Assembly (NCBI RefSeq): GCF_043641665.1
Contig: NC_092193.1
Span: 6,414,001 to 6,478,000 of the forward strand
Length of the DNA stretch: 64,000 nt
Source of the DNA: Enoplosus armatus
Lineage: Eukaryota; Chordata; Actinopteri; Centrarchiformes; Enoplosidae
Direction of reading: 5' to 3'
The notes under the pieces are model-generated. The model worked only from the letters and a program-made list of their open reading frames with translations, did not search any database and had not been told where the DNA came from. The translations under genes were made by a program, and so were the position numbers. Below are positions 36,154 through 48,954 of the stretch, piece by piece. Within the stretch, counting starts at the first letter, position 1; every line of letters begins with the position of its first letter.

Positions 36154-36550
36154 TGATGAAGTATTCAGATCAGATGAAGTGAAGTAAAAGTAGAAATAAG
36201 TAGAAGTCCTGCATTCAATATATTACCGAAGTAAAAGTACCAAAGCATTAGCATTAAAATGTACTAAAAGAATCAAAAGTGCAAGTACTTATGCAGAATG
36301 ACGCCTGTCCGTGTTACAGTATTATTATATTATTGTATAATTATTATTGTTGCATACTCTAATGTTGTAGTTAGTTGAGATGGAACTAATTTCAACTGCT
36401 TCTTTACACTGTTGGGTAGTTTTATTTCAAACAATCTCTGACAATAAAATCTTGATCTCAAAAGTAACTTATATCTATAGCTGTTCAATAACTGTAGTGA
36501 AGTAAAAAATTCAACTTTTCCCTCTGAAATGTAGTGAAGTAGCAGTAGGC
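36154..36550 (+). repeat. percomorph-type dispersed repeat, second longer copy
   Basis: ATGAAGTATTCAGATCAG, AGAAGTCCTGCATTCAATAT, AAGTGCAAGTACTTATGCAG, CTAATGTTGTAGTTAGTTGA, ACACTGTTGGGTAGTTT and CCCTCTGAAATGTAGTGAAG keep the same order as in the copy at 31727. It retains a middle portion that the other copy has lost or diverged. Confidence 0.75.
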
Positions 36551-39500
36551 GAGTGATGAACAGGTCTGGCTGAAAGTCAGTTACTAATCCTACTAAAAGT
36601 TCACAAACATACAGATCACATATTAAAAAGGAAACTTCAGGAGAGGAAACCCGCTGCTCACGCCACATGCTTGTGTGAAAAGTGCGTAATTGTGCTTAAT
36701 TCCAAAACCGCTGAAATCCTCAGCTTCTCTCCCAGAGCAGAAGACGAAAAGACAAGGGGAGAAAGCGGAATGAGGGGAGAAGCTGTACGAGAAGAATGGT
36801 ATAAGCTGTTAAAAGTGGTCTGCCAGAGGGGCCGGCAGGGCAGACCTGTACTCCTGCAGTAGCGCCGCAACCTGAGCTGACACCAATTAAGCCTCCTCCA
36901 GCCTTGCTGCCCGATAGATTTCAGCTCTGCCGCCATGTGACGCCAACCAATTATGGCGGATTGACTCGGAATCGACTGGATTGTGACCTGAAACTCAGAT
37001 TTATTTTTCATGTGGGCTGATAGGGGAGAACTCCAGGCTGTTTGAGCAGATGAGGGAAGGGGTATGGGGAGCATTTCAATCACTGTCTCTCTCTCTCTAA
37101 TGCTAATCGGTTGGCTCTATATGCCTATGTGTCTGATTTAAGAGCGGTTGTAAGTAACACACTTCCCCTGACCCAGCATCCTTGCGCCATGCGTCTGTCT
37201 CCTTACTCTTTATTTCCCTGGTGTCCACAAAGCTATAAAGCAAACAAATTAGAAGGTGCCATAGATTACGTTTGCCATTAAATCGTAAAAAGCATTGAGT
37301 TGTGTCGCGTTTAGGCACAGCTATTAGCGTTTGCTATGCCGTGATCAAAGAAAGTGAGTGCTTATTTTAGGACTGTAGAAAATCACTTAACTGATTCGAG
37401 GCCATGGTTGAGCACAGATAATCTGATGCTACAGGGTACAAACTACACTGGAACTCGGTTTCCTCAATATGCAATTTACAACACCAAAAAACGCTGTATT
37501 TTATAGCTTTTTCTGTTTATGCATATATGTGTGTGAGCTTGCTCAAGGCAAAGGTTATGGCAGGAAAACAGAGAAGGGCTGATTTAGTGGTGTGTATGAT
37601 AAGGAAAGCATCTCAAATCATTTATTTTTGCAGAAGCATGTAAACATTTATTTTGATGCTACGGAGTGAGGAGGCGTATTCTGGCCCCGGCGAAGGGCCA
37701 TTGCAAACATTAGTTAAACACGACATGACTGATAGACAGTTCACTAATCCTCTTAAAGGAACAGTGTCCCCTCTGGTAAAAATTGTTCCCGGCTATGCGT
37801 GTCGTCCCCAGAGATTAGAAGCCAAATCCAAGTTGGAAATGTTATACCGATTAGCAATTACACAAATATGAAAAATTGACTGCTTCCCTCAGCAGTGACA
37901 ACGTCTGCCCAGATCTATCTAAAATATGATTCGACTTCAGCATGACTGCAGGATGCTGAAGTGAAACGGACATTCGTCGTCTGTTACGTCTTGATTTTTT
38001 TATGAACCGGCGCTATCGTGTGATCTTCCAGTGAGCTCCCCTTCCTGTATTACAGCAAAACATCTGCTGTTTGAAACTCAAATGTCTGGAGCTCTATTAC
38101 CTCCCAAACCCAATCAGCGTGCAAGATTGGGTTATCAAATCAAGCTTCATGCTGCTCCGCTCTGTACTGCTGCAGATCAGTGTTCTCCCTTGTCAAATCC
38201 TTATTTCATAGGGGCTTTAAAACTGATTTCATAAAGTGTTCAATTTCAAAATGAGCTACCCACCACTCTAGAAAAGTGACAGCTACGCTTGCAACATGAG
38301 CGGTAGCACAAAATTGAATCTAACTACGGTGTGAAATTTAAGTACTTGGTTGACAAAATGCTAACTCTTCAATAGACTGGCTGGATCAGCTATGTTTCCA
38401 AGTTTTCGACTTCAGGGACTCTTTCCAGTACTCCAGGTCATGGAACATTTTGGAAAACATCTCTTTTGTATGTGCCTCAACTAAGAATGTCACTTAGTCA
38501 TGCATCTCAACCCTCTAACCCAAAAGAGATTAGAGATGTTGTTATTTTTCTGAGCTTGGGAAACTCAAATGGCTAAATTTATCATTATTGGCCAGACAGC
38601 AGATCCCCACAGACCGCCTAACTCAACTCCACTGAATGGAAGCTACTTTATAGTCACCTTAGATTTTCAAAGGCATCGTGTGTCACTTGAGGTGGAGGTG
38701 GAAAACACCTTCAAAAGCCTGCCAGTATCTCGTCTTGGGCCTGCGTCATAATCTCTCCTGTTTGCTGCCCTCCACCACCTCCTTTCTTTTACAATTCATA
38801 TTTTCTGAGACATCGAACGCTCACATGAAGGCAGTACACTGGCCTTTATGTCCTGCGAGATTTGAGAGAAGTGAGGAGGTGGGGAAAGAAATGTGTACCT
38901 GAAAACCCCAAAAGTTTAGATGTGGAGAGGCTCTGCTGTGATCAAAGGATGCCTCAATTAGTTTTGAGGTGTAGTTGTGCCATGTACTGAACTCCACTGA
39001 TGAATGGAGATGAATTTTTTAATGGGTTATCTCGAGAGTCTCATTAAACATATATGATCCTAAAACTAAATGTCTGTATCAAAACACATCATTTTCTCTT
39101 CATAAACAAGCACTAACAGTGTGAGTGTATCTCCATCAAAAACAGATTAGATGACAATGGCCACATTTAGGTTGTAAAGCATTAGTGCACAGTTATGTCT
39201 CAGCTCCGTCGAACACAATGAAGTGGGTCTCAAACTAAAGTTTATATCTCCAAAGACAAATCTCTTTCATCTGGTCGCGAGGTGAGCATGCCTTCAAACG
39301 GTAAACAAAAGAGGAGCCCAGCATGCTAATTAATGGAAGCTCCGATTCACGACACTCTTAATTATAATTAGGGGTTTGTAATTAGCCCACTGAAAGAATG
39401 GCAGCCTGAGTAAGGCCTTATGAATTGTACCTGCGAGAAGATTAAAAACCGATCACTCTGTCTTTCTTGCTCAGGGCTCTCCTTTTGGCGCTGGGGCATT

Positions 39501-39876
39501 AATCTGGGCAGCTGCACATACGGTAAACATGAGCTGACAAGCCTGACTAAAGATCTCCAGGCTGTAAAAAAACTCAGATGAGTTGATAGTGTAAAATTGA
39601 GTTTTACAGTGAGCACATGAAGAAGTTAACCCATTCTCTCAGGGTCCTGGAGGCTGAAAGCACACACTGCTGTAGGCCAAGGAAACAAACTGGTGTTAAA
39701 ACAACTCATAAAATAGACAGTTGTTTGGCCTTTTCTTTAACATTGGATATATTAATATCAAACGCCCAAAACAACCGACAGGAGCTGCTCTTATGGACAT
39801 GATCCCTCACTGGCTTCCCACCCAACCAAGCCAGAAGCTGGGGATTGCTTGTCAAATTTTTTTTTTTTTTTTAATC

Positions 39877-40178
39877 TTAAAGGAATAGTTTGACATTTTT
39901 TGCTTTTTTTGCAGCGAGATGAGTAAAATCGATGCCACACTAATATCTGTCTATAAAATATGAAGCTACATCCGTCTACCAGCACCACAAAAGCTCACTA
40001 ATGAACATGTTATAATTTGTTTGTGCTGGTGGATTTTCTTTTAGCTGATTCCCCCTGCTTCCACGGCTAAGCTAAGCAATAGCTTCATAATTAACCGACA
40101 GATAGTGTGTCATCAATCTTCTCATCTAACTCCCTTCATGAGCACAAAATGTTCCTATATTCCAAAATATTCCTTTAA
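39877..40178. mobile_element. MITE-like element with 11-bp terminal inverted repeats and TTAA ends
   Basis: TTAAAGGAATA at 39877-39887 and TATTCCTTTAA at 40168-40178 are perfect inverted repeats bounding 302 bp. The outermost TTAA on both sides could be a TTAA target duplication, as in piggyBac-type elements. Internal strings such as AATATGAAGCTACATCCG and AAAGCTCACTAATGAACATG recur in a common percomorph repeat, as recalled. No transposase is encoded. Confidence 0.65.
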
Positions 40179-40385
40179 TGTGTAGAGACTTACTGTGTAC
40201 TCCAACACATCACAGTGAATACACATTTTGGAGGAAATTATTCAAAAACAGAGGAGTTTAGAAATATAGAAGAGTTCCCTTACCTTATATTTAATGTTAT
40301 AATTTGCTTTAATGTTAATGTGCCATTTGTTGGTATGTTGGTATCACATATTACAGAATGTTATCATTTTTAAATCATAAGCTCA

Positions 40386-40404
40386 AACACACACACACAC
40401 ACAC
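40386..40404. repeat. (CA)n microsatellite
   Basis: About nine CA units, then an interrupted CA-rich stretch. Confidence 0.9.
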
Positions 40405-41069
40405 CACACAAACAAATGCAATAAAACTAAATGTAAGGAAAGAAGTTTGGTACTCAAGGAAGCCTGGAGAAAATAACTGTCTCAGTGAAGGCTGCTCACC
40501 TTAACAAACTGTTAATGCTGGATAGCGGTTTGACTCCGCTAATACTCAACAACTACTAACAAAAAGATCAATTATTAAGCAAGCGGTATCCCTGCCAGAA
40601 GCCCACAGTGGCCTTGGATAAACCAAAACGATGACTTTTGCCCAACAACTTGGCATTTAAACTGAACAGCTGTACTGTTTCTCATAAATGACTAATAAAT
40701 GCAGCACCAAGCAGGCAGAATTCCTTCGTTCCCCCGGTAGCCCGTGGTGGGCAGCCCGAGACATGAAAGACATGTAAAGGAAGAGATCCTGAAGCTAGCC
40801 TTGGCTGCACCGGGTTTTGTTCTCATCTTCAAAGGGCTATGCTTCCTTTTTCACAGGATCAAAATCCACAAACAAATAAAGCTCAGAAAATGAGATACAT
40901 ACAGTAAGTTACTGAACTCCCTGGCAACATTCCTTCGCGGTGGGGTATTGATAAACACAAGCTCTTTGATAATTCTTTGTTGCTGATGGTGGTTCCTGGT
41001 GTTTTAATATGCTGTTTTGTTGTTTTTTTACTCTGTGCTGTGTGCTGAGTCCTTATTGTGAAAGCCTAC

Positions 41070-41172
41070 CTCACAGGTGCACCTCTGCTTTGGGCAGGTT
41101 TAAGCAGTACAGTGACTGTGCTGTCTGTTTGGTTCAGAGAGGTCTCCTGGTCATACGCCGGCATGGAAGGAG
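41070..41172 (-). CDS. ptprm: ptprm exon E5: FN3 domain 4, first part
   Basis: This 103-bp exon was found by reading the minus strand between E4 and E6 and matching frame. It begins CT (completing Ala) after TTTCTCCTTAG and reads [11 protein letters not shown], then [22 protein letters not shown], ending AG before GTAGGC (phase 1 to phase 2). The APSMPAY and [10 protein letters not shown] strings are typical of the linker and first strands of FN3-4 in R2B phosphatases. One N-glycosylation sequon, NQTD, is present. The exon supplies exactly the two bases needed to make Ser with the first base of E6. Confidence 0.95.
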
Positions 41173-41847
41173 CTAAGGAGAAAGCCAAACAGTTTGTTTA
41201 ATACACTGTAAAGTTGAAGTCAAGGTAAAGTTTTGGTCGACATCAAGTGCTTTTGTATAACGAGTAATTCAGCTCGGCAGTAAATAGAAAAAAGCAAAGC
41301 CAGTTTTCTCACTTTTACACTGAGCACTTGCTGACTTTTGCCTTTATAGGAATGTAATTTCTTCATTGAGTGGAGAAATAACAGAGGAGTGAAACATTTG
41401 CTGCTGTCACAAAAGTCTTCACAGAATCTGGCAGAAAGAAAGTCTTCAAAGAAGTGCACATGTATCAGAATATAAAAAAGGTAGAAAGTAAGAAAAATGG
41501 CCAAGTAGCTTCATGGTCATCATCTAAATAAATCCCAGTTTTCGTTAAGTAAGACCATCCATGGTTAATGCAAACTAAAAGCACAATTTGTCAGGCAGTT
41601 CTGCTAAATCTAATGCAATAGCCAGACCAATAAAATACATATGTTTTGGGTAATATTAGTGGATTTCTATTGGTTCATTTGATGTGTTAGAACAAAGATG
41701 GATAGGATTTTTCCATTGAGACAAAAGAATGATATCAGTAAAGTAAAACAAGTGCTATCTAGCTTTGGTTGCGTTACATTTTCCATTCACACAATTGGAC
41801 ATCAAGAACTCCACACACAAACTGGCCATGCTGTTGACCCCGCTGAC
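41173..41847 (-). other. ptprm intron E4-E5 (675 bp)
   Basis: AT-rich; no repeat or exon was recognised. Confidence 0.85.
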
Positions 41848-42049
41848 CTGATATCTTGGTGGTGAACTGGGTGATGATAGGGGGGCCGTAGCCCTTGGCT
41901 GTGCTTGCGCGCAGGGTGAAGGAGTATGTGGATCCTGGGTAGAGGCCTGTGAACATGTGGGTGGTTTCGTTGCCCAGCTTCACTACCTTCCCACTCTGGT
42001 TGGAGAGGTCCAGCTCAGGGTCAAAGGAGCTCACCGCCTTGTAAGAGAT
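41848..42049 (-). CDS. ptprm: ptprm exon E4: FN3 domain 3, second part
   Basis: This 202-bp exon completes FN3-3. It opens [12 protein letters not shown] after a TTCCTAG acceptor and closes with FTTKIS plus one base before GTCAGC (phase 0 to phase 1). Landmarks are the N-glycosylation sequons NQSG and NETT, the FN3 signature [16 protein letters not shown], and AKGYGPP. These match the R2B pattern in which the third FN3 is split over two exons. The following intron is only 675 bp, the shortest in the window. Confidence 0.96.
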
Positions 42050-45000
42050 CTAGGAAGGAAGGAAATGAATATTCTGAATAGCCTACGGTACTCCACGGTC
42101 AGCTTTCATCGGCTGAGGAGGATTTGTATTCATTCAATGAAAACGTTTTATGTTGGAGGCAACCAAGTGGCTCGGCAAGCTAAAGCATTTACTGTACTTA
42201 CTGTGTTGAGGTTTTCTATCCCACTCGTGGTGGTTTTTCTCCCCTCTTTCCCCTCTGCACTACTCAGTAATACCAAAAGCCACAAAGCAATTCAAAATAA
42301 ATCTTGTACTTCTTTGTGCGTATGCCTCTGAATAACTTAGCTTAATTAGGTATACTTGAATGCAATCCAGTGCAATAGCTCTGGAACAATTATGGCTGGA
42401 CAACATGTCTCACAATATTATAAACAATATTTCATCCTTTACATCAGACAAAACTTCACTGTGTAAAACAAAACCTCAATAATTCTTGTTGCTCATTTTA
42501 AGCCATGCTAGTGGCTTGGCTTAAAATGGCAAGAGATAGTAAGGTCTGTCTGACAGTTGGTTGGTCCAAACTGATATGTATCAACAACAACAACTATTGG
42601 ACGGATTGCCATGAAATTCTGTTCAGACATTTATGGTCCATAAAGGAAGCATCCTGCTGGCTTTGGTGATCACCTGACCTTTCCTCTAGCGCCACCATTA
42701 GGTTGACATATGGTTTTGAGTAAAATTTCTAATAGGGTCTTGGATTTGGATGGATTCAAATGAAATGTGGTAAAGGAATTTATGTGCCCCACAGGAGGAA
42801 TTGTAATAACTTTGGTGATCCCTTAACTTTCAATCTCGCAACATCATCAGTCAGAACTTTAATTAGCTCAATACTTTGGTTTATACCACGAGACTTAGCT
42901 TTGCGTTTGGAGCTAATTAGCAAATGTTAGCATGCTAACATGCTAGCGTAAGATGGTGAACATGGTAAACATTATATCTGCTTAACATCAGCATTGTGAT
43001 TGTGAGCATGTTAGCATGCTGACATTAGCATTTAGCCAAAAGCACCGCCATGCCCAAGTACAGCCTCATAGACAGCTACTAGCAAGGCTGTAGACTCTTA
43101 GTATTGGTAATTACAATTTTCTTGGAATACATGAAATTGGACAACATAATTTTGTACAACAATAATATGATATGATCATATTACCATATGATATTGAATT
43201 ATCTGACACAATACTGGAAACACCTTGTATAATGTAGTCCAAAACAACAACACATCAATTGGTTTCTATCTCCTCTATATTTCTTTGTACTTCTATACTT
43301 TCCTTCTCAATAAAGCCAAATGCCACAGAGCAATCTTTAAAAAGTCTTATGTTGAGAACTCTCACTTCATGTGAGCTTCTGACTTCATTTTAACAAGGCT
43401 TTATTCAGGCATTTACAAAATTAGTGACGTACAAAAGGTCTATGGAGAGGTGGTCTCACATAACAGGGGTTATATTCTACTGTAAAAGCAAAGGTACATA
43501 ATATGTTTCAACCAAAACTGATGGAGGCTTATGGTTTCAAGGAGAGAGGAAATACACTTAATGTATTCCTCCTCCATTAATAAACACAGGGAGCTCTGGA
43601 GGGAAGCATTAAGGTGAGTGTTTTTGCTAATAACCATTTTGAATAACTGTAAGTCCCATTTTAAGAAAACGCCTCTGCTCGTAAAGGAAAACCTCCATTA
43701 TAATTCCAATTAAGTAATACAAAGGGAGTTAGGAGTGCTGCATAATTTGTGTCCATCAAGTTTTGAAATGCTTCGAGGCCTTCTCATTTAGTCTTTGTCT
43801 GTGAAATGAGTCTGTGATGCCAAATCCTATATCATAACATTTCAGGGAGAGGAATTTGAAATTACTTGTCAACACTGGGCACACAGACAGGTTTTTGAAA
43901 TTATAATGGAACTGACGGGAAAAATAATAGAAAATATTTGAGCAAATTAATTTGGGCTTGCATGTAACTATTACTCGATCTGATATTTTAAGCTTTTCAA
44001 ATCGCATGGGTCTACAGTTTTTCCATCTGAGGGAGGTGAATGTCACATTTATGGAGCATAGTAATCTTCAGCATCTTCACTCGTAAAATAATGAAGAAAG
44101 CTAAATAACTGTTGATGAAAGATGCTGTATGCTATTTCCTGTCATAAAATAAAATGAAAGAGTGGAACAGAAAACCCACCTGAACTCTTTTAACCTTCTC
44201 AGGTAGACCTCCAGTAAATATCAAAAATCTGAATTTAAGTTATTTGAAAAGGCTGCTTGTTTTAGAAGAATAGTGGCTTTATTCCTAAAAAGGTAACTGG
44301 ATGCAGAGCTTTTAATTACCATTGTATCACTATGATAAAAAAAATGCTACTTCACAAGTCATCTGTATTGCTAAATATGGCTGATGAACTACGAATAATT
44401 GCTGGCTCATGTCCGTCTGAAAAGTTGCCAATAAAATGGCATTCACAGAGATTGGTCAGAAAGAAATGGAGCTGAAATCTCTTTGATATCAGGACTTGTC
44501 AGACGTATTTCACTTTGAGGCCTTTGATAATGTCAAATCAAAGCAAGGTCCTCACTTGTAAGAAGCAACTTCTGGGGAGTACTGTCAGAATACATCGCAG
44601 GTTACTTTCTTAAACCAGAGAGTCAGACTGTAGCGGTCTCAGGGGGACACACCTAGAGCAAGCTGCTGGCTTGCTAGATTTTCCTCATCTGTGAAATGAA
44701 TATTAACACTCTTTCTTACTCTAAAATAAGACCTGTGATTCTAGATGATGTTGGGAAATCTATAAAGGATGTTTTACTGTATATTAAAACCAGGAAATAC
44801 AAGGATTGACGGTGGCATATTGTTTACTAGACACATTACTATACTGTTAATGCTTTCTAGACAGAGACAGAGAGAAGTAATTGCTGCGGCATATGAATAT
44901 AATAGCCCGGAGTGGGTATTTTATAAGAGAACACACATTTGCCTCAACATAAATATGAGTGAACCTGACAAAGCGGTAATGCAAACCATGCCATTTTCCT

Positions 45001-46550
45001 CTGAATGCTTTTACTTGTACCATGAAATTTTAAAAAGATAAACAACTGAAACATGTTGCTCTGAAAGTGATTAAGGTAAACCTAACGTTTTTATAGGCAT
45101 TGTTTTCCTGCACTCTGCCAGCACCTCTAAGTGCCATCCTACTGTGCACAGGACGCAACACTGCACGACACACACTTGAATAAACAGGGCCTTATTATGA
45201 TTCTGACTTTCCTGCTTTGATTGAAATGTCTCTGTGCTGCTACGAGAATATCTATTTCATATTTCAGTGGATAGACCAACCTATACAACGACCCTGATCG
45301 CATCATTTTTACTATTCAATCTGCTCTCCCCCGCGCGAGAAACAGCCCTGTCAATGATTGCTAACCTAGTCAAAATATCAAGCGTGAGCAAACGGTGACA
45401 AGAGGGAGAATCAACAGAGGGGAATCAATCTGCGGGAAAGGCTGGAGGATTACTTCCACCTTAAGCTGGTTAAGACCAATGTGTACATAAATCGTCTGTG
45501 TGTGTGTGTGGAGACTGTTTATATTATTCAAGACTCAATGCAGCTCCTGGACAAGGCTGGCAGAGGCTGTGTGGAGCCTTATGTCAACATTTGCCTCGTG
45601 CCGAATCGTGATACGTGTTCGAGGCGTGTTACGGAGATTGTATTTTCTTTAGAGGTCGCACATGTGTAGAAGGACAGAAGATGACCGCAGTTTGCAGCTT
45701 ATTCTACCCAAGTTAAATGATGAACAATAGTGGAAACATACTTTGGTGGTGCTTCATAAAAGAAGGCTAAAAGAAAAAGCTGAGCTTCTTGTGAAAACTC
45801 TGGGTTGAGTGAACCTAAAAAAAAATTGATGAATGTTTAAGCTGTTCCACAACTATAACTTCGAGCTAAGCTGGCATAATAACTGATTAACCCCATCCTG
45901 CTGAATTCTGCTGTCAGTTCAGTTTGCTCCCCTTATAATCTTGTCAAATTGGGTTTGAGTCCAGTCATTATATTTGTATAGCTAGATGATCTTTTATGAT
46001 AATACTGAGGGGCTGCACAGGAAGGACTTTGTTGGAATCACTTCATTTTAGTCTAGTAGGAGGACCGTAACAGTTGTTCATTTGAACCTAAGCTTGAAAA
46101 CTAAGCTGACCGGGTTCAGGTTGATCTGGAAGAATAGGTTTGCATTGGTAACTTATGTTCCACAAAACTGGTTTAAACCAGGTGGAACTGTTTTCCCAAA
46201 AAGTAGCCCGATTTACTTGAACAGGCCTGGTTTAACTTGTTGTCTCACATTATGAAATATTGTACCCCTTTGTTGTGTGGACTGTCAAACTAGCAGATGC
46301 ATTCCCAGCATCTACCTCAAGGTAACAAAATGATTCACTTGATAAAAAAATCAATTTGAACATTTCTCTGGCAGTGCTGTACACTACTGCCCATCACAGT
46401 TGTGGAAAAAAAGGACTAAAAGAAACTGTGGAAACAATCCACAGAGAGGTGGGGGATAAAAACACAGCTTAATATTAGAAGTAAGTCTGTTTACTACTCT
46501 AAAGGGTGATCTATATCTCTAACATTTTGCTAGCTCTGGTGATTGTGTAC
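42050..46550 (-). other. ptprm intron E3-E4 (4,501 bp)
   Basis: It contains one clear dispersed repeat (42559-43101). The rest is AT-rich and without recognised features. Confidence 0.85.
42559..43101 (+). repeat. percomorph-type dispersed repeat with internal near-repeats
   Basis: CAACTATTGGACGGATTGCC, ATTTATGGTCCATAAAGGA, ACTTTCAATCTCGCAACATC, GTTAGCATGCTAACATGCTA, GATGGTGAACATGGTAAACA and CCAAGTACAGCCTCATAGAC occur in the order of a very abundant percomorph repeat, as recalled. Two diverged internal subunits each have a 'CTTTGGTGATC' block (near 42662 and 42812). No ORF is present. Confidence 0.75.
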
Positions 46551-46660
46551 CTCATACTGAGTGATGATCCCGTAGGTCTGCGCTGGTTCTCTCCACTTCA
46601 GGATGATCTTCTCCTCATAGGCACTGCCCTGAATGGACTCCAGAGGAACAGCCCCGGGCA
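46551..46660 (-). CDS. ptprm: ptprm exon E3: FN3 domain 3, first part
   Basis: This 110-bp exon encodes the start of the third FN3 repeat. It begins TG completing Val of [18 protein letters not shown], continues with the conserved LKWREP strand, and ends ...IITQYE at a codon boundary before GTACAC. The acceptor reads TTTCCCACAG. Splicing E2 to E3 joins phase 1 cleanly, and E3 to E4 joins at phase 0. The exon length equals the size recalled for the corresponding mammalian PTPRM exon, though this is from memory. The exon contributes the first three beta strands of FN3-3, with the tryptophan that marks the domain core. Confidence 0.95.
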
Positions 46661-48058
46661 CTGTGGGAAATTGTCACAGACACATTTCTCAAAACTGGTG
46701 GCAGAGTCAAATTGTCATTTTCAAGGTAGAAATAAGTTCATAAAAGGCGTACATATTCATTGATATTTTTTTCCCCATTGTATGTGCATGTCAAGTTAAA
46801 ATGTTGTCAATAAAAGTTGGCTGTAAGCAGTTTCTGCTTAGCAGCTTTAGTGCTTTCTCATCAATAAAAGAGCTGTTCAAGGACCTACAGTACACAAATG
46901 GCCAAAGTCAAACACATCTTAATAGGAATTTGTGAAATTATTTGAAGTCATTGTCACTCAAAACACACACGGTGATACATGTTTCACAGAACACTTTTTC
47001 CACAGATAAGAATGTGTTGCAAACAAAGGTGAACTAGTAACCCCATGGGAATAGTGAGAATCTTAATCTTTCCGCAATGTTTACTTGTACTGAGATACTG
47101 CCAGAGAGATCTGGTCCTTTAACCCCTCATGTGAATTGCTTTCATTCTGTAAACGAAACAGAATGATGTGGAGATGTCTTCTTTTTTTTTTTCTCAAGAT
47201 TTATCTTCAAGAATGCAACTACAGCTACACCCAGTCTGTACACTTGTTCCCACGGGAGCCTAAACACACAGATCCACAGACACACAGCAGTCAGATAGTG
47301 AGAAACAGTTGCCACTTTCAAGTTTCCAACCACAAATATCTGAGCCAGACATGACAAGACTCTCTTTTCGTCAGCTGAGCCTGTTTGTTATCTGGCGGCC
47401 GGGGGTTCCTTGAGACTTCTATAGAGTTCATTTCCTGTGTCTGCTGAGGCAACACAGAAGATCTTTCATCTTTGAAGGAGGTGAAACAACTATACAACAC
47501 ATAGGTTTGCTGTCTGACTCTGGTGCTCTCCTGAAAAAAAACAAAAAACGTGTCCTTCGTGCAATCCATTTAACATCAGGTGAGAATTATCTGCCCATCT
47601 TAAAGATCAAGATGTCACCACTTTAATAATAAAGAGTTTTTCTGCTGTTGCAGAGCAGACTTGCGCATTTCTCGTCTAAACTGCCCGGTGTAATAAAGGT
47701 GAAATGGTACAAAAACAGCACTCTTGAAAACAACTTAGTTGCTCATTTGATTTTGATGGCTTGGAATTAGGAACACTAAATCATTACAGATCATTAATTA
47801 ATATTTCCATGAGCTTAATATTGCCCCATTGAATTTCAGGTCACACTTTAATTTTTATATCTGCTTAACACTGCATTATAGTGTGTTATAAATAGTTTAA
47901 TAATTGCTTACATACTGCTTGTAAAAGCTAAATAAAATGTCAGATTTTCCATTGACAAATGAATTGCAAAATGTAATATTTTAGTACTTTGAATGTTGGG
48001 TTGGGTGCTCTCCATACCTTAAAAGATATCTGATCTAGGATCATTGCATCACACTTAC
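46661..48058 (-). other. ptprm intron E2-E3 (1,398 bp)
   Basis: It has a short T run near 47182-47193. No exon or dispersed repeat was recognised. Confidence 0.85.
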
Positions 48059-48367
48059 CATCCTCATCAGTCTGAACCTCCAGCTCTGTGCTCTCCATGA
48101 CCCCCTCTGGATTGCGCAGCACCAGCTTGACACTGAGGTTGGTGAAGGGCGTCAAGTTGTGGATGGTGTGCTGCGGATCGCGGCTCTGGGTGTCATAACA
48201 CACCTCCTCCCGGGTCTCCTCCTTGCCGGCCACCCTGGAGCGGTACTGGACCGTCAGGTTGTAGCTGTGGCAGCGGGTCACGTTGTAACCCAGAGGCTCC
48301 CAGCGCACTGTCACCTGTTTGGATTGGATGTCCACCACTTCTAGCCTTCGTGGGCCGTGCATGGGCT
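48059..48367 (-). CDS. ptprm: ptprm exon E2: FN3 domain 2
   Basis: This 309-bp exon, phase 1 to phase 1, encodes the second FN3 repeat. The acceptor is CCACCAG and AG completes Glu of E-P-M-H-G-P. The exon ends DED+G before a consensus GTAAGT donor. Visible FN3 features are the tryptophan in VRWEPLGYNVTRC, the YNLTVQY strand, and the closing NPEGVMES...VQTDED, which is the usual R2B ending of this domain. Potential N-glycosylation sites are NVTR, NLTV and NLSV. The acceptor's pyrimidine tract is modest. About 600-830 bp upstream in the sense direction lies a very long polypurine tract, listed separately. Confidence 0.96.
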
Positions 48368-48954
48368 CTGGTGGGATGGACAGAGAGAGAGCGGAGTGTG
48401 AGCATACATCAAGATAATCAATTAGGCCATATGAAATGGCAGGTAGTGCAAGATAGTTTCAATAAAATCAAGGAAATTACTGAGGTCTATGCCAGGGCAC
48501 AGAGAGGGCGGTGTTCCTCTGGGTCAAAGAAAATCTACTACCAGATTTTTCATAACACTCAAGACCCGGTCAATGCTTTTTTTTCATATTGAAATACCAT
48601 TTCCTCTGTTTGGAATTCATATTTCCAGAAAGTATTTTAAAATTTCAAAGCCACAGCCTGATACTGAGCATTGCCACATCCCATCACCGTTGCTAACTCG
48701 GTCTCACAGCAGCTGCACACACCAAGACACCACAGGTCTGTTGGTAGAAACCCTCAGCAGGAGGTGTATCATCCCTTCAGAGCGTGCCGTTCCTCTGCTC
48801 CTTCTACCTTGTCCTCTGCCTTTTCCATCTCGCCCAGTGGCGGTCAGCTATTAGCACCACACTGATACAGAGTCAGCCAGCCCGTCAATCCAGGCAGGAC
48901 ACAACCCCCACTGCCATCCTATCACCTCTAATCACATACACTCTGTGTCTCCTT

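Larger units (their letters stand above)
32512..41069 (-). other. ptprm intron E5-E6 (8,558 bp)
   Basis: It contains MITE-like elements (34072-34250 and 39877-40178), a dispersed repeat (36154-36550), a (CA)n tract (40386-40404), GAAT repeats near 33710-33745 and a TAATTA-rich stretch at 39326-39384. No exon was recognised. Confidence 0.85.
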
